In this document: positions 31,990 to 39,977 of the stretch, piece by piece
How positions within the stretch are numbered: the first letter of the stretch is position 1
Layout of the letters: each line of letters begins with the position of its first letter
Origin: Gemmatimonadaceae bacterium
Lineage (GTDB): Bacteria > Gemmatimonadota > Gemmatimonadetes > Gemmatimonadales > Gemmatimonadaceae
NCBI GenBank assembly: GCA_030835125.1
Contig: JAUQWM010000046.1
Coordinates: forward strand, 1 to 64,000
Reading direction: 5' to 3'
Length of the DNA stretch: 64,000 bases
Notes under the pieces: generated by a model
Database searches by the model: none
The model's input: only the letters and a program-made list of their open reading frames with translations
Told to the model about the DNA's origin: nothing
Program-made: the position numbers and the translations under genes

Positions 31990-34599
31990 CTACCGCAGCG
32001 CCGTCCAGTAGCTGACCTTGACCGCCAGCACGTTCTCGCCGCGCGCGTTGAGCGCGCCGAACAGGTGGCCCGGACGCGCGGGCGCGAAGGGGAGCTGGGC
32101 CCTGCGATTCTGCTGCCAGACCAGGTAGAGCGTGCTCCCGAGCCGCCATTCCCAGCGGAGCACGGCGTTCGAACGAAACGAGCGCTCGTTGAAATCCTCG
32201 TTGTCGATCTCGAAGCTGTGGCTGCCGTCGGTCACGGTATGCGTCTGGTCCGGGTTGTGCACGATCGTCGTGCCGCCGGTCCCGTACACGAGAAGCTCGC
32301 GACGACGAGGGGCGAGCAACTCTCCGAACCCGTGGAAGCGTCCGCTGGCGGCGAACGGCTCCAGGTACGTCTCGAGCGTGAGGTTCGGCGTGAAGGTGTA
32401 GTTCAGGCGGAATTGACCCGAGAGCTCGCTCAGGTCCACGTGCGCAAAGACGTATCGGGTGCCGTACGTCTCGGCGCGACCATTGGCCTCCGTCGTCACG
32501 AACTGCCGGGTGTCCGTCCCGCGACTCCACCGCGGATCGAAGCTCATCTCCCAGCGATCGCCGGGACGCAGGGACAGGGCCAGGCCGAGATCCTGCTCCC
32601 AACCCCCGTTCTCGTCCCGCCGACCGCCCAGGTCGATGCCCCAGCCGTTGCGCGCCCCGCTGCGATTCTGCAGCTCGATGCCCCATCGCGTGCTGGCCGG
32701 CGTCCCCATGATGGGGCCGCCGCGCGTCAGGCGATCGGAGAGCGCGCGTTGTGCATACGTCACGTCGCCGTTGACCCGCCAGAAGTTGGGCAGCGTGGCG
32801 CTGAAGGTGACCTGGTTGTCGTTCCGCCGGCGCATGCCGTCGAAGTTCCAGTCGTAGTTCGTGCCGATGCTGACCTCGTAGCGGCGATACCAGCCGGACG
32901 GCTGCGTTTCGCGCCACCGCAGGCGGGTGTTGAAGGTCCGCGTGTCCACCGCACCATACGAGCCCATGTCGTTAGGCTCGAAGCCGGGCGTCTGAAACAG
33001 GAAGTCGACGTCCCAGAGCCAGTGCCGGCCCGCGAGCCTGCTGTGGCCAAGCCCGAACGTCAGGCCGTCCAGCATGCGCCGCGTGGGATCCACCTCGACG
33101 TGATCGGCGTCGGGCCGCTGGAAATAGCGCCGCGAGGAGCGTTGCTGCTGTCGAATCGCCAGCGAGTCGCCGCGGATGTTCGTGTATCCCAGCCACGAGT
33201 TGACGTCGTACGCGCCTCCGGCCCACCGCAGGCGTCCCTCGACCAGGCCCGAGACCGCCGATCGCGCGAGCGCGTCGGCCAGTGGCGTGCCCGGCTCGAG
33301 ATCGCGCTGCACCAGCGTCACGATGCCGCCGAAGGTCGAGGCGTCCTTGCCGAACTGCTGCCGGAGGCTGCCCACGGCGTAGGCGGTCCGCGGCCCGACG
33401 ACGGCCGTGCCGAATTGCGGGGTGCCGGTCGAGTCGAACGTCTGCGCCACCTCGCGGTCGGTCATGGCCGCGAGCGCCGCCACGGCCAGGCCCGACGGGA
33501 GGCGGCCGGTCAGCTTCGCGGCGCCCAGGATGGTGGAATTCGGCAGCCGCTGGACATGATCCGCGCTGGCACTGCCCGGCGGCGCCGCGCCGATCCGCCG
33601 GGAATAGAACAACCCGCGCTGGTTGAGCAGGTCCGAGCCCTCGAGGAAGAAGGGCCGGCGCTCGTCGAAGAAGATCTCATACGCCGAGAGGTTGACGACG
33701 GCGGGGTCACCCTCGACCTGTCCGAAATCCGGGTTGAGGGTAACGTCCAGCGTCAGGTTCGGCCCCAACCCCATCTTGAGGTCACCGCCGACGCGAGCGG
33801 CATTGGCGTACGCCTGCTGAAACGGGTTGGCCGGGTCGGTGACGGGGGCGATGCGGGAATCGGCCGCCACATACGGCACCAGCTCCACGCGGCGGGGTGG
33901 GCGAATGGTACGGATGCCGGTGAGCACTCCCATGCGCGACGACCATCCGGGCTCGGTGCGGCGGACGAGCGCCCAGTAACTCTGCTCATTCCGGTCGGGG
34001 ACGCGCCGCACCACGTTGACGCCCCATTCCTGCATGTCGCCCGGCGAGAACCGGAGCTGATTGAACGGGATCCGGAGCTCCGCCGTCCAGCCGAGCGAAT
34101 CGATGTCGGTCGCGGCTTCCCACACGGGATTCCAGTCGGCATCGCGGTCGCTCTCCGAGTCCGTCGCGTGGTAGTAGTCGATGCGCACGCCGGCGGGCGT
34201 CACGGAGAACGTGTACGCGGTGCGGCGGTCGCGATACGTATCGAGCGAGATGACGATCTGCTCCGAGCTTCCTTCGCGGTCGCGCCGCGTAATCAGCGCG
34301 CGGATGGCCTCGGGATTGGCGCTGAACATGCGGGCGCCGACGTAGAGCGCGTCGTCATCGTAGGCGAAGCGCACCTCGGTGTTTTCGATCGCCGGCGCAC
34401 CCTCGTCCGGCTCGCGCTGCGTGAGATTCGTGGCCGGCGGTGCGGTGTGCCAGACGCTTTCCGCAAGGCGTCCGTCCAGGCGCGGCGAGTCGGTGGCCCG
34501 CACGGCCTGGATCGACTGCGCGCCGGACTCGGCGGCCGTGATCGCGAGGATCACGGCAACCACCACCCACATTCCGCCGAACTGCCCGCCTCGTGTCAA
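31990..34599 (-). CDS. DUF5916 protein with CBM9-like N-terminal domain (2)
   Basis: An 869-aa exported protein. The TTG at 34599 is the start because GGAGGAG lies six bases upstream and a signal peptide follows (MWVVVAVILAITAAESGAQ). The CBM9-like domain (SPRLDGRLAESVWHTAPPA, FAYDDDALYVGARM) and DUF5916 core (DWNPVWEAATDIDSLGW, ERRPFFLEGSDLL) match the paralog at 24335 in order. The C-terminal part is again rich in amphipathic strands, and the last residues are AVKVSYWTALR, consistent with an outer-membrane barrel. It converges on the kinase operon, so two DUF5916 genes flank the two kinases. Function unknown; shared regulation with the kinases is speculation. Confidence 0.88.
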   Translation of the reverse strand: MTRGGQFGGMWVVVAVILAITAAESGAQSIQAVRATDSPRLDGRLAESVWHTAPPATNLTQREPDEGAPAIENTEVRFAYDDDALYVGARMFSANPEAIRALITRRDREGSSEQIVISLDTYRDRRTAYTFSVTPAGVRIDYYHATDSESDRDADWNPVWEAATDIDSLGWTAELRIPFNQLRFSPGDMQEWGVNVVRRVPDRNEQSYWALVRRTEPGWSSRMGVLTGIRTIRPPRRVELVPYVAADSRIAPVTDPANPFQQAYANAARVGGDLKMGLGPNLTLDVTLNPDFGQVEGDPAVVNLSAYEIFFDERRPFFLEGSDLLNQRGLFYSRRIGAAPPGSASADHVQRLPNSTILGAAKLTGRLPSGLAVAALAAMTDREVAQTFDSTGTPQFGTAVVGPRTAYAVGSLRQQFGKDASTFGGIVTLVQRDLEPGTPLADALARSAVSGLVEGRLRWAGGAYDVNSWLGYTNIRGDSLAIRQQQRSSRRYFQRPDADHVEVDPTRRMLDGLTFGLGHSRLAGRHWLWDVDFLFQTPGFEPNDMGSYGAVDTRTFNTRLRWRETQPSGWYRRYEVSIGTNYDWNFDGMRRRNDNQVTFSATLPNFWRVNGDVTYAQRALSDRLTRGGPIMGTPASTRWGIELQNRSGARNGWGIDLGGRRDENGGWEQDLGLALSLRPGDRWEMSFDPRWSRGTDTRQFVTTEANGRAETYGTRYVFAHVDLSELSGQFRLNYTFTPNLTLETYLEPFAASGRFHGFGELLAPRRRELLVYGTGGTTIVHNPDQTHTVTDGSHSFEIDNEDFNERSFRSNAVLRWEWRLGSTLYLVWQQNRRAQLPFAPARPGHLFGALNARGENVLAVKVSYWTALR

Positions 34600-34624
34600 T
34601 CGACTCCTCCAGTCAGAAACCCCC

Positions 34625-34645
34625 CAATGGGGTCAGACCCCATTG
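34625..34645. repeat. 21-bp palindromic repeat, copy 3
   Basis: Same arms and central A as copy 1. It lies between the start of the second DUF5916 gene (just upstream of its ribosome-binding site) and the stop of the nitroreductase gene. Confidence 0.9.
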
Positions 34646-34649
34646 GTCG

Positions 34650-35210
34650 TTATAGCAGCCAGGTCGTGACCTCGGACGCGGCGCGTCGTGGTTTCGACTC
34701 CACCTCCCCGGCGGGCTCTCCCAGGTCGATCATGATCACGAGTCGCTGGCCCTCCGGGATCCCGAGCGCCTCACGAGCCCGTGGGTCTTCCATGACCGCG
34801 CCGCTCTTGAGGTGCGTCGCCAGGCCAAGGGCGCGTGCGGTGAGCAGGAGGTTCTGCACCGCCATCATCGTCGCGGCATAGTCCTCCTCGCGAGCCTCAG
34901 GACTCTCGGCCAGGGTCATGGTGACGGCGATCTGCGCGGGCAACGCAGCGCCGGCGGCGGCGACCTTGTCGACGACGGCCTGGGCCGCGGCCGGGTCCTC
35001 GACGCGTTTTGCCTTCCGGGCGCCGAGCACGGCGCCATACGCGCGCCGCGCCTCGGGACCGAGGACGTAGAAGCGCCACGGCTGGGTCAGATGATGATTG
35101 GGCGCCAGCACGGCGGCATCCAGCATCCGCTCGATCTCCTCGCGCCGGATGGGTCGATCGGTGAACTGCCGGACGGAACGGCGTCCCCGGATGACTTCGT
35201 GCAGGTCCAT
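34650..35210 (-). CDS. Nitroreductase-family flavoprotein
   Basis: A 186-aa protein from the ATG at 35210, where homology begins (MDLHEVIRGRRSVRQFTDRP). The FMN-binding arginines in RGRRSVR, LAPNHHLTQPWRFYV and the C-terminal LGIPEGQRLVIMIDLGEP match the short nitroreductases of the YdjA/TM1586 type. These enzymes use NAD(P)H and FMN to reduce nitro groups, quinones or enones; the physiological substrate is not predictable. The gene is transcribed toward the second DUF5916 gene and may read into it (50-base gap with a palindrome). Confidence 0.92.
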   Translation of the reverse strand: MDLHEVIRGRRSVRQFTDRPIRREEIERMLDAAVLAPNHHLTQPWRFYVLGPEARRAYGAVLGARKAKRVEDPAAAQAVVDKVAAAGAALPAQIAVTMTLAESPEAREEDYAATMMAVQNLLLTARALGLATHLKSGAVMEDPRAREALGIPEGQRLVIMIDLGEPAGEVESKPRRAASEVTTWLL

Positions 35211-35372
35211 AGGGTGGCTTGGCTGTGCGTGAGCGTGGCACCGACGCGTGTGTCGGGCAATCGGCGTCCACATCATACTGCTGCGACCCGCAACGCATCA
35301 CCCGGTGCGCGAACGGGGGAACGGCGCGGCGTCGCTGGCGGGGGTGGGCGACCGACCCTAGGTTAGCCGGCG

Positions 35373-35600
35373 ATGCCGTCTCCCGCCGATCATCTCTCCA
35401 GCTCCCTCGCTGGTCGTTATCACATCGAGCGGGAACTGGGCGGGGGCGGCATGTCGCGGGTCTTCCTGGCACGGGAGCACGGCCTCAACCGCGAGGTCGT
35501 CATCAAGGTCCTGTCCGCGGACGTCGCGGGGCTTCCAATACGACAAGTTGCGGAAGGACCCGCGGGTGCCGCTCTGCTCGCGCGCGTGGAGAACTGGTGA
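35373..35600 (+). pseudogene. Remnant of a third Ser/Thr kinase gene (internal deletion)
   Basis: The 75-codon frame begins with a perfect kinase N terminus ([20 protein letters not shown], then [11 protein letters not shown]) but homology stops after the catalytic lysine at about codon 50. Immediately after (35533-35575), another frame reads [11 protein letters not shown] and the original frame ends ALLARVENW. Together these look like the C-terminal tail of TPR-type kinases (LR.DPRF.ALLAR). The catalytic loop, DFG and transmembrane parts are absent. The most economical reading is a deletion of the whole middle of a kinase gene plus a frameshift. A new small protein is less likely. Confidence 0.75.
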
Positions 35601-35647
35601 ACGGTACGACCTGCAGCGCCCTCCCCCGACGCCAGTAGATTGAGCCC

Positions 35648-36649
35648 ATGATCATCATCGGACTGACCGGCCGGAACGCGAGTGGCAAGACCACCGCCGG
35701 CCAGGCGCTCGCCGCGAGGGGATTCCAGTACCTGTCGCTCTCCGACGTCATCCGCGAGGAAGCGAAGAAGCGCGGCCTGCCGGACATCCGCGAGAACCTG
35801 ATCGCCCTGGGGAACGAACTGCGTGAGCGGCACGGTCCCGGCGCGCTGGCCGAGTTGACCGTCGCCCGGATGCAGTCGGACCGGAACTACGCGGTGGACA
35901 GCGTCCGCCATCCAGCCGAGGTCATGGCGCTCCGGAAGGCCGGCTCCTTCTCGTTGTTGCACATCTTCGCCCCGCTCGAGGCCCGTTTCGCGCGCGCGCT
36001 TCTCCGGGACCGTGAGGGTGACGCCCGCACGCTCCAGGACTTCATCCGCCAGGAGGAGCGCGAGTTCGCAAGCAGCAACTCGGCCGCGCAGCAGCTGCTG
36101 GAGACCGAACGGCTGGCCAACCGCGTCATCGAGAACAACGGCACGCTCGAGGAGTTCGCGGTCCAGCTGGCAGCGGCGCTGAAGGACGTGGAGGTGTCGT
36201 CCTCGCGCCCCTCGTGGGACCAGTACTTCATGGACATCGCGCGGCAGGTCGCCGCGCGCAGCAACTGCATGAAGCGCCAGGTGGCCGCGGTGATCGTGTC
36301 CGACCGGCGGATCATCAGCACCGGCTACAATGGCACGCCGCGGGGCGTGAAGAACTGCAACGAGGGAGGATGCCCGCGCTGCAACGGCTTCAGTGAGAGC
36401 GGGAAGAACCTGGAGGAGTGCCTCTGCTCCCATGGCGAGGAGAACGCCATCGTCCAGGCGTCGTACCACGGTATCGCCATCAAGGATGCCACGCTCTACA
36501 CGACCTACTCGCCGTGCCTGCTGTGCAGCAAGATGATCATCAACGCGGGCATCCGGAGGGTCGTCTACAACGAGGCGTACCCGCTCAACGACACCGCGAC
36601 GCGAATGCTGAAGGAAGCCGGCGTCGACCTGGTGAAGCTGAAGGTGTGA
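35648..36649 (+). CDS. P-loop kinase / deoxycytidylate deaminase fusion
   Basis: A 333-aa protein. Residues 1-180 are a P-loop nucleotide-kinase-like domain (GLTGRNASGKTTAGQAL, SLSDVIREEAKKRG, DSVRHPAEV). Residues ~190-333 are a zinc-dependent dCMP deaminase: HGEENA near 262 and PCLLC near 289, plus an extra cysteine cluster (NCNEGGCPRCN) resembling the second zinc site of phage T4 dCMP deaminase. dCMP deaminases make dUMP for dTMP synthesis and are allosterically controlled by dCTP/dTTP. The two-domain order recalls yeast DCD1 and the anti-phage deaminases (AvcD group). The housekeeping role is as likely as defence. It is preceded by a kinase remnant; no small regulatory RNA is obvious. Confidence 0.85.
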   Translation: MIIIGLTGRNASGKTTAGQALAARGFQYLSLSDVIREEAKKRGLPDIRENLIALGNELRERHGPGALAELTVARMQSDRNYAVDSVRHPAEVMALRKAGSFSLLHIFAPLEARFARALLRDREGDARTLQDFIRQEEREFASSNSAAQQLLETERLANRVIENNGTLEEFAVQLAAALKDVEVSSSRPSWDQYFMDIARQVAARSNCMKRQVAAVIVSDRRIISTGYNGTPRGVKNCNEGGCPRCNGFSESGKNLEECLCSHGEENAIVQASYHGIAIKDATLYTTYSPCLLCSKMIINAGIRRVVYNEAYPLNDTATRMLKEAGVDLVKLKV

Positions 36650-36753
36650 CACGCGGGAAGGCCGGGTCGGTCGGCCGACGGGGCGGACTCCGCCTTCCGT
36701 CCCTGCCGACCCGCACGCACATTCGGAGCCGCCCCCACCTGGAGCCTCCGTCA

Positions 36754-39700
36754 GTGAAGTCGCCTTTCCGTCGCTCGATCGCTGCCTGCCTCGTCGCCGT
36801 CGTCGCCACCGCCGTCCCGGTTTCCGGCCAGGGGAACGTCAACCGGCCCGATACCGCGATGGTCAACCGGTCGCCGAACCCGTTGCTCGCGAGCTTCCGC
36901 TTCCGGTCCATCGGACCCGCCAGCATGGGCGGTCGGATCGACGACATCGCCGTCTATGAGAAGGACCCGCGGATCATCTGGATCGGGTACGCGGTGGGTG
37001 GCGTGTTCAAGTCGACCAACGCGGGCACGACGTTCAAGCCCGTCTTCGAGCAATACGGATCGGCGTCGATCGGGGACATCGCGCTCGACCAGAACAACCC
37101 GGACATTGCCTATGTCGGGACCGGGGAACCGAACAATCGCAATACGTCGTCGTTCGGCGACGGGATCTACAAGACGACCGATGGCGGGAAGACCTTCACG
37201 CATGCCGGCCTGCGCGAGACGCAGACCATCGCGCGGATCGTGCTCGATCCCCGGAACTCGAACGTCGTGTACGTCGCGTCGCCGGGCCACCTCTACGGCC
37301 CCAACCCGGACCGTGGCATCTACAAGAGCACCGACGGCGGGCGGACCTGGAACAAGGTGAAGTACGTCGACGAGAACACCGGGTTCACCGACCTCGTGAT
37401 GGACCCATCGAACCCGAACGTGCTGTACGCGGCGAGCTACCAGCGCCGCCGCACCGGCTGCTGCTTCAACGGCGGCGGCCCGGGCAGCGCGCTGTGGAAG
37501 ACCGCCGACGCCGGTCGGACCTGGACGAAGCTCACCGGGAGCGGCCTGCCAGCGGGGACGTACGGCCGCATCGCGATCGACGTCGCACGCTCGAACGCGA
37601 ACGTCGTCTACGCACAGATCGAGACCGATGGCGGCGCCGACTCCGCGGCGGTCGTGCTCGGGGGAGGCCGCGGAGGCGGATACGACTGGTGCAACAACGC
37701 CGGCCCCAACCGGGGATTCGGTGCGGGACCCGGTTCGGACACGCTCAAGCCGCCACCGCTCAGCCGCTCGCGACCGGGCATCTACCGCTCGGACAACAAG
37801 GGGCGCAGCTGGACATTGGTGAGCAACTGCAACGGGCGGCCGATGTACTTCAGCAACGTCAGGGTCGACCCCACCAACGCCAACGTGCTGTACGTGGCCA
37901 ACGTGCGCGGGACCAAGTCGCTCGACGGCGGCCGCACGTTCGCCACGATCGATGAGGGACTTGGCTTCGGCAACCAGACGGTGGACCAGCACGCGTACTG
38001 GATCAATCCAGCGAACCCGAACCACGTCATGCGCGGTTCCGACGCCGGGTTCGCGGTGAGCTGGGACCAGGGCGCCACCTGGGAGTACGTGCGGACCATG
38101 GCGACCGGGCTCGCGTACCTGGTGACAGCCGACATGCACCGGCCGTACAACGTCTACTCGGGGCTGCAGGACAACGACGGCTGGGGCGGTCCGAGCGCGG
38201 TGCGCAGCCGCATCGGGATCCGCGACAGCGACTGGTTCCGGGTGAGCTTCGAGAACAGCGGCGACGGGTTCCAGACGGCGGTGGACCCGACGGACCGGCA
38301 CACGGTCTACTCCGAGGCGCAGGACGGGCGCACGGTGCGGACGGACCTGCGCACCGGCCGGACCGTGAGCATCCGCCCCGTGGCGCCACCGGCGGCATCG
38401 GCGCCGGCGGCCCCGGCACCGGGGTCGTGCGTCGATGGCCGGGTCATCCCACCGGCAACCGGAGGCCGCGGTGGTGCTGGTGGCGGGGGCGGGGGCGGCG
38501 GCCGGGGCGGCGGGACGCCTAACGTGGTGAACGCGACGGCGGGCGACACCTATCGCTTCAACTGGAACACGCCGATCCTCCTCTCGCCGCACAATCCCGG
38601 CACCCTCTGGATGGGCGGGAACCGGGTCTTCCGCTCCGACAACCAGGGCGACTCCTGGACCGCCAGTCCGGACCTCACGCGCCAGGTGGACCGCTGCCGC
38701 GTCACCGTGATGGGCGCCGCCGGGACGTCGCTGCAGCTCTCGAAGAACGACGGCGTCAGCGCCTTCAGCACGGTGATCGCGATCTCCGAGTCGCGGGTCG
38801 CCCGTGGCGTGGTGTGGGCCGGTACAGATGACGGGCTGCTCCAGGTGAGCCGGGACAACGGGGCGACGTTCACCGAGGTCGGGCGGAACATCACCGGGCT
38901 GCCGCCGGGCGCCCTGGACGGCGACAACCCGTACTGGTTCTCGCGCATCGATGCATCGCACTTCGACGCGGCGACCGCGTACGTCGCCATCGACGGCCAC
39001 CGCAGCAACGACCTGAAGCCCTGGGTCTTCGTGACCCGGGACCTGGGACGCACGTGGACGAACATCGGGTCGGGACTCCCGCCGTACGGGAACGTGCAGG
39101 TCGTCCGTGAGGACCCGAGGAACCGCGACCTCCTGTACGCCGGCACCGAGTTCGGGCTGTACCTCTCGCTGGACGGCGGACGCACCTGGGAGAAGTTCAT
39201 GAACAACTATCCCACCGTGCGCACGGACGACATCCTGGTCCATCCGCGCGACGGCGACCTGATCGTCGCGACGCACGGACGCAGCATCTGGATCGCGGAC
39301 GACATCACGCCGCTCCAGCAGCTCACGCCGGCCGTCGCGTCGGCGGAAGCGCACCTCTTCGACGTGCGTCCCGCGGTGGCGTACCTGAGCGACATCCGGA
39401 AGGACATCTCGACCGGCGGGGAAAAGCAGTTCGAGGGCGAGAACCCGGCACGAGGCACCGCGATCCAGTTCCACATCGGCGCCGGTGTCAGCGGCGACGC
39501 GAAGGTGACCATCGCCGATGCCACCGGGCGCTCGTTATGCGAGAGCACGATGCCGGCCCGCCCCGGCATCCACCGCGTGCAATGGACCCTCGTGGCCCCG
39601 ATGCTCGCGGCCGGTGGTCGCGGCGGTGGACGGGCGGGTGGCGCGGGTGCACCTGGCGGTGGGGCCGGTCGGGGTGGCGCCGCCCCGCCGACGACCGCGA

Positions 39701-39885
39701 CGCCGGCTCCTCCCCCACAGGGTCGCGGCGCAACGCCCGACATGGGGTGTTCGGGCGTGAGCGGAGGTCGAGGTGGCGGAGCCGGCGCGGCTCCCGGCAC
39801 CTACATCGCGAAACTCACGGTCGGTGGCAAGGAGTACGTGAAGCCGGTCACGGTGCTGGAGGATCGGTGGATGACGGAGCGATGA
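36754..39885 (+). CDS. Large secreted Asp-box (sortilin/VPS10-like) beta-propeller protein
   Basis: A 1043-aa protein. GTG 36754 follows GGAG at ten bases and opens a signal peptide (MKSPFRRSIAACLVAVVATA). Many Asp-box repeats are visible: TTDGGKTF, STDGGRTW, TADAGRTW, SDNKGRSW, SLDGGRTW. They indicate two consecutive propellers as in sortilin-like exo-xyloglucanase/BNR proteins. Low-complexity Gly/Ala/Pro stretches interrupt it at about residues 545-590 and 955-1010 (GGRGGAGGGGGGGGRGG type). The C terminus is a short fibronectin-like module (PGTYIAKLTVGGKEYVKPV). These proteins are abundant in Gemmatimonadota; whether they are glycosidases or binding proteins is not known. Confidence 0.85.
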   Translation: MKSPFRRSIAACLVAVVATAVPVSGQGNVNRPDTAMVNRSPNPLLASFRFRSIGPASMGGRIDDIAVYEKDPRIIWIGYAVGGVFKSTNAGTTFKPVFEQYGSASIGDIALDQNNPDIAYVGTGEPNNRNTSSFGDGIYKTTDGGKTFTHAGLRETQTIARIVLDPRNSNVVYVASPGHLYGPNPDRGIYKSTDGGRTWNKVKYVDENTGFTDLVMDPSNPNVLYAASYQRRRTGCCFNGGGPGSALWKTADAGRTWTKLTGSGLPAGTYGRIAIDVARSNANVVYAQIETDGGADSAAVVLGGGRGGGYDWCNNAGPNRGFGAGPGSDTLKPPPLSRSRPGIYRSDNKGRSWTLVSNCNGRPMYFSNVRVDPTNANVLYVANVRGTKSLDGGRTFATIDEGLGFGNQTVDQHAYWINPANPNHVMRGSDAGFAVSWDQGATWEYVRTMATGLAYLVTADMHRPYNVYSGLQDNDGWGGPSAVRSRIGIRDSDWFRVSFENSGDGFQTAVDPTDRHTVYSEAQDGRTVRTDLRTGRTVSIRPVAPPAASAPAAPAPGSCVDGRVIPPATGGRGGAGGGGGGGGRGGGTPNVVNATAGDTYRFNWNTPILLSPHNPGTLWMGGNRVFRSDNQGDSWTASPDLTRQVDRCRVTVMGAAGTSLQLSKNDGVSAFSTVIAISESRVARGVVWAGTDDGLLQVSRDNGATFTEVGRNITGLPPGALDGDNPYWFSRIDASHFDAATAYVAIDGHRSNDLKPWVFVTRDLGRTWTNIGSGLPPYGNVQVVREDPRNRDLLYAGTEFGLYLSLDGGRTWEKFMNNYPTVRTDDILVHPRDGDLIVATHGRSIWIADDITPLQQLTPAVASAEAHLFDVRPAVAYLSDIRKDISTGGEKQFEGENPARGTAIQFHIGAGVSGDAKVTIADATGRSLCESTMPARPGIHRVQWTLVAPMLAAGGRGGGRAGGAGAPGGGAGRGGAAPPTTATPAPPPQGRGATPDMGCSGVSGGRGGGAGAAPGTYIAKLTVGGKEYVKPVTVLEDRWMTER

Positions 39886-39977
39886 CTGCAGGTGGCAGAT
39901 TGGCGATGTGGGATGAGCGGCGACACCGCTGACCGTTCCTGGTTACCGGGCATGCGTGTTGCGGGTCCTTCCTCTGT

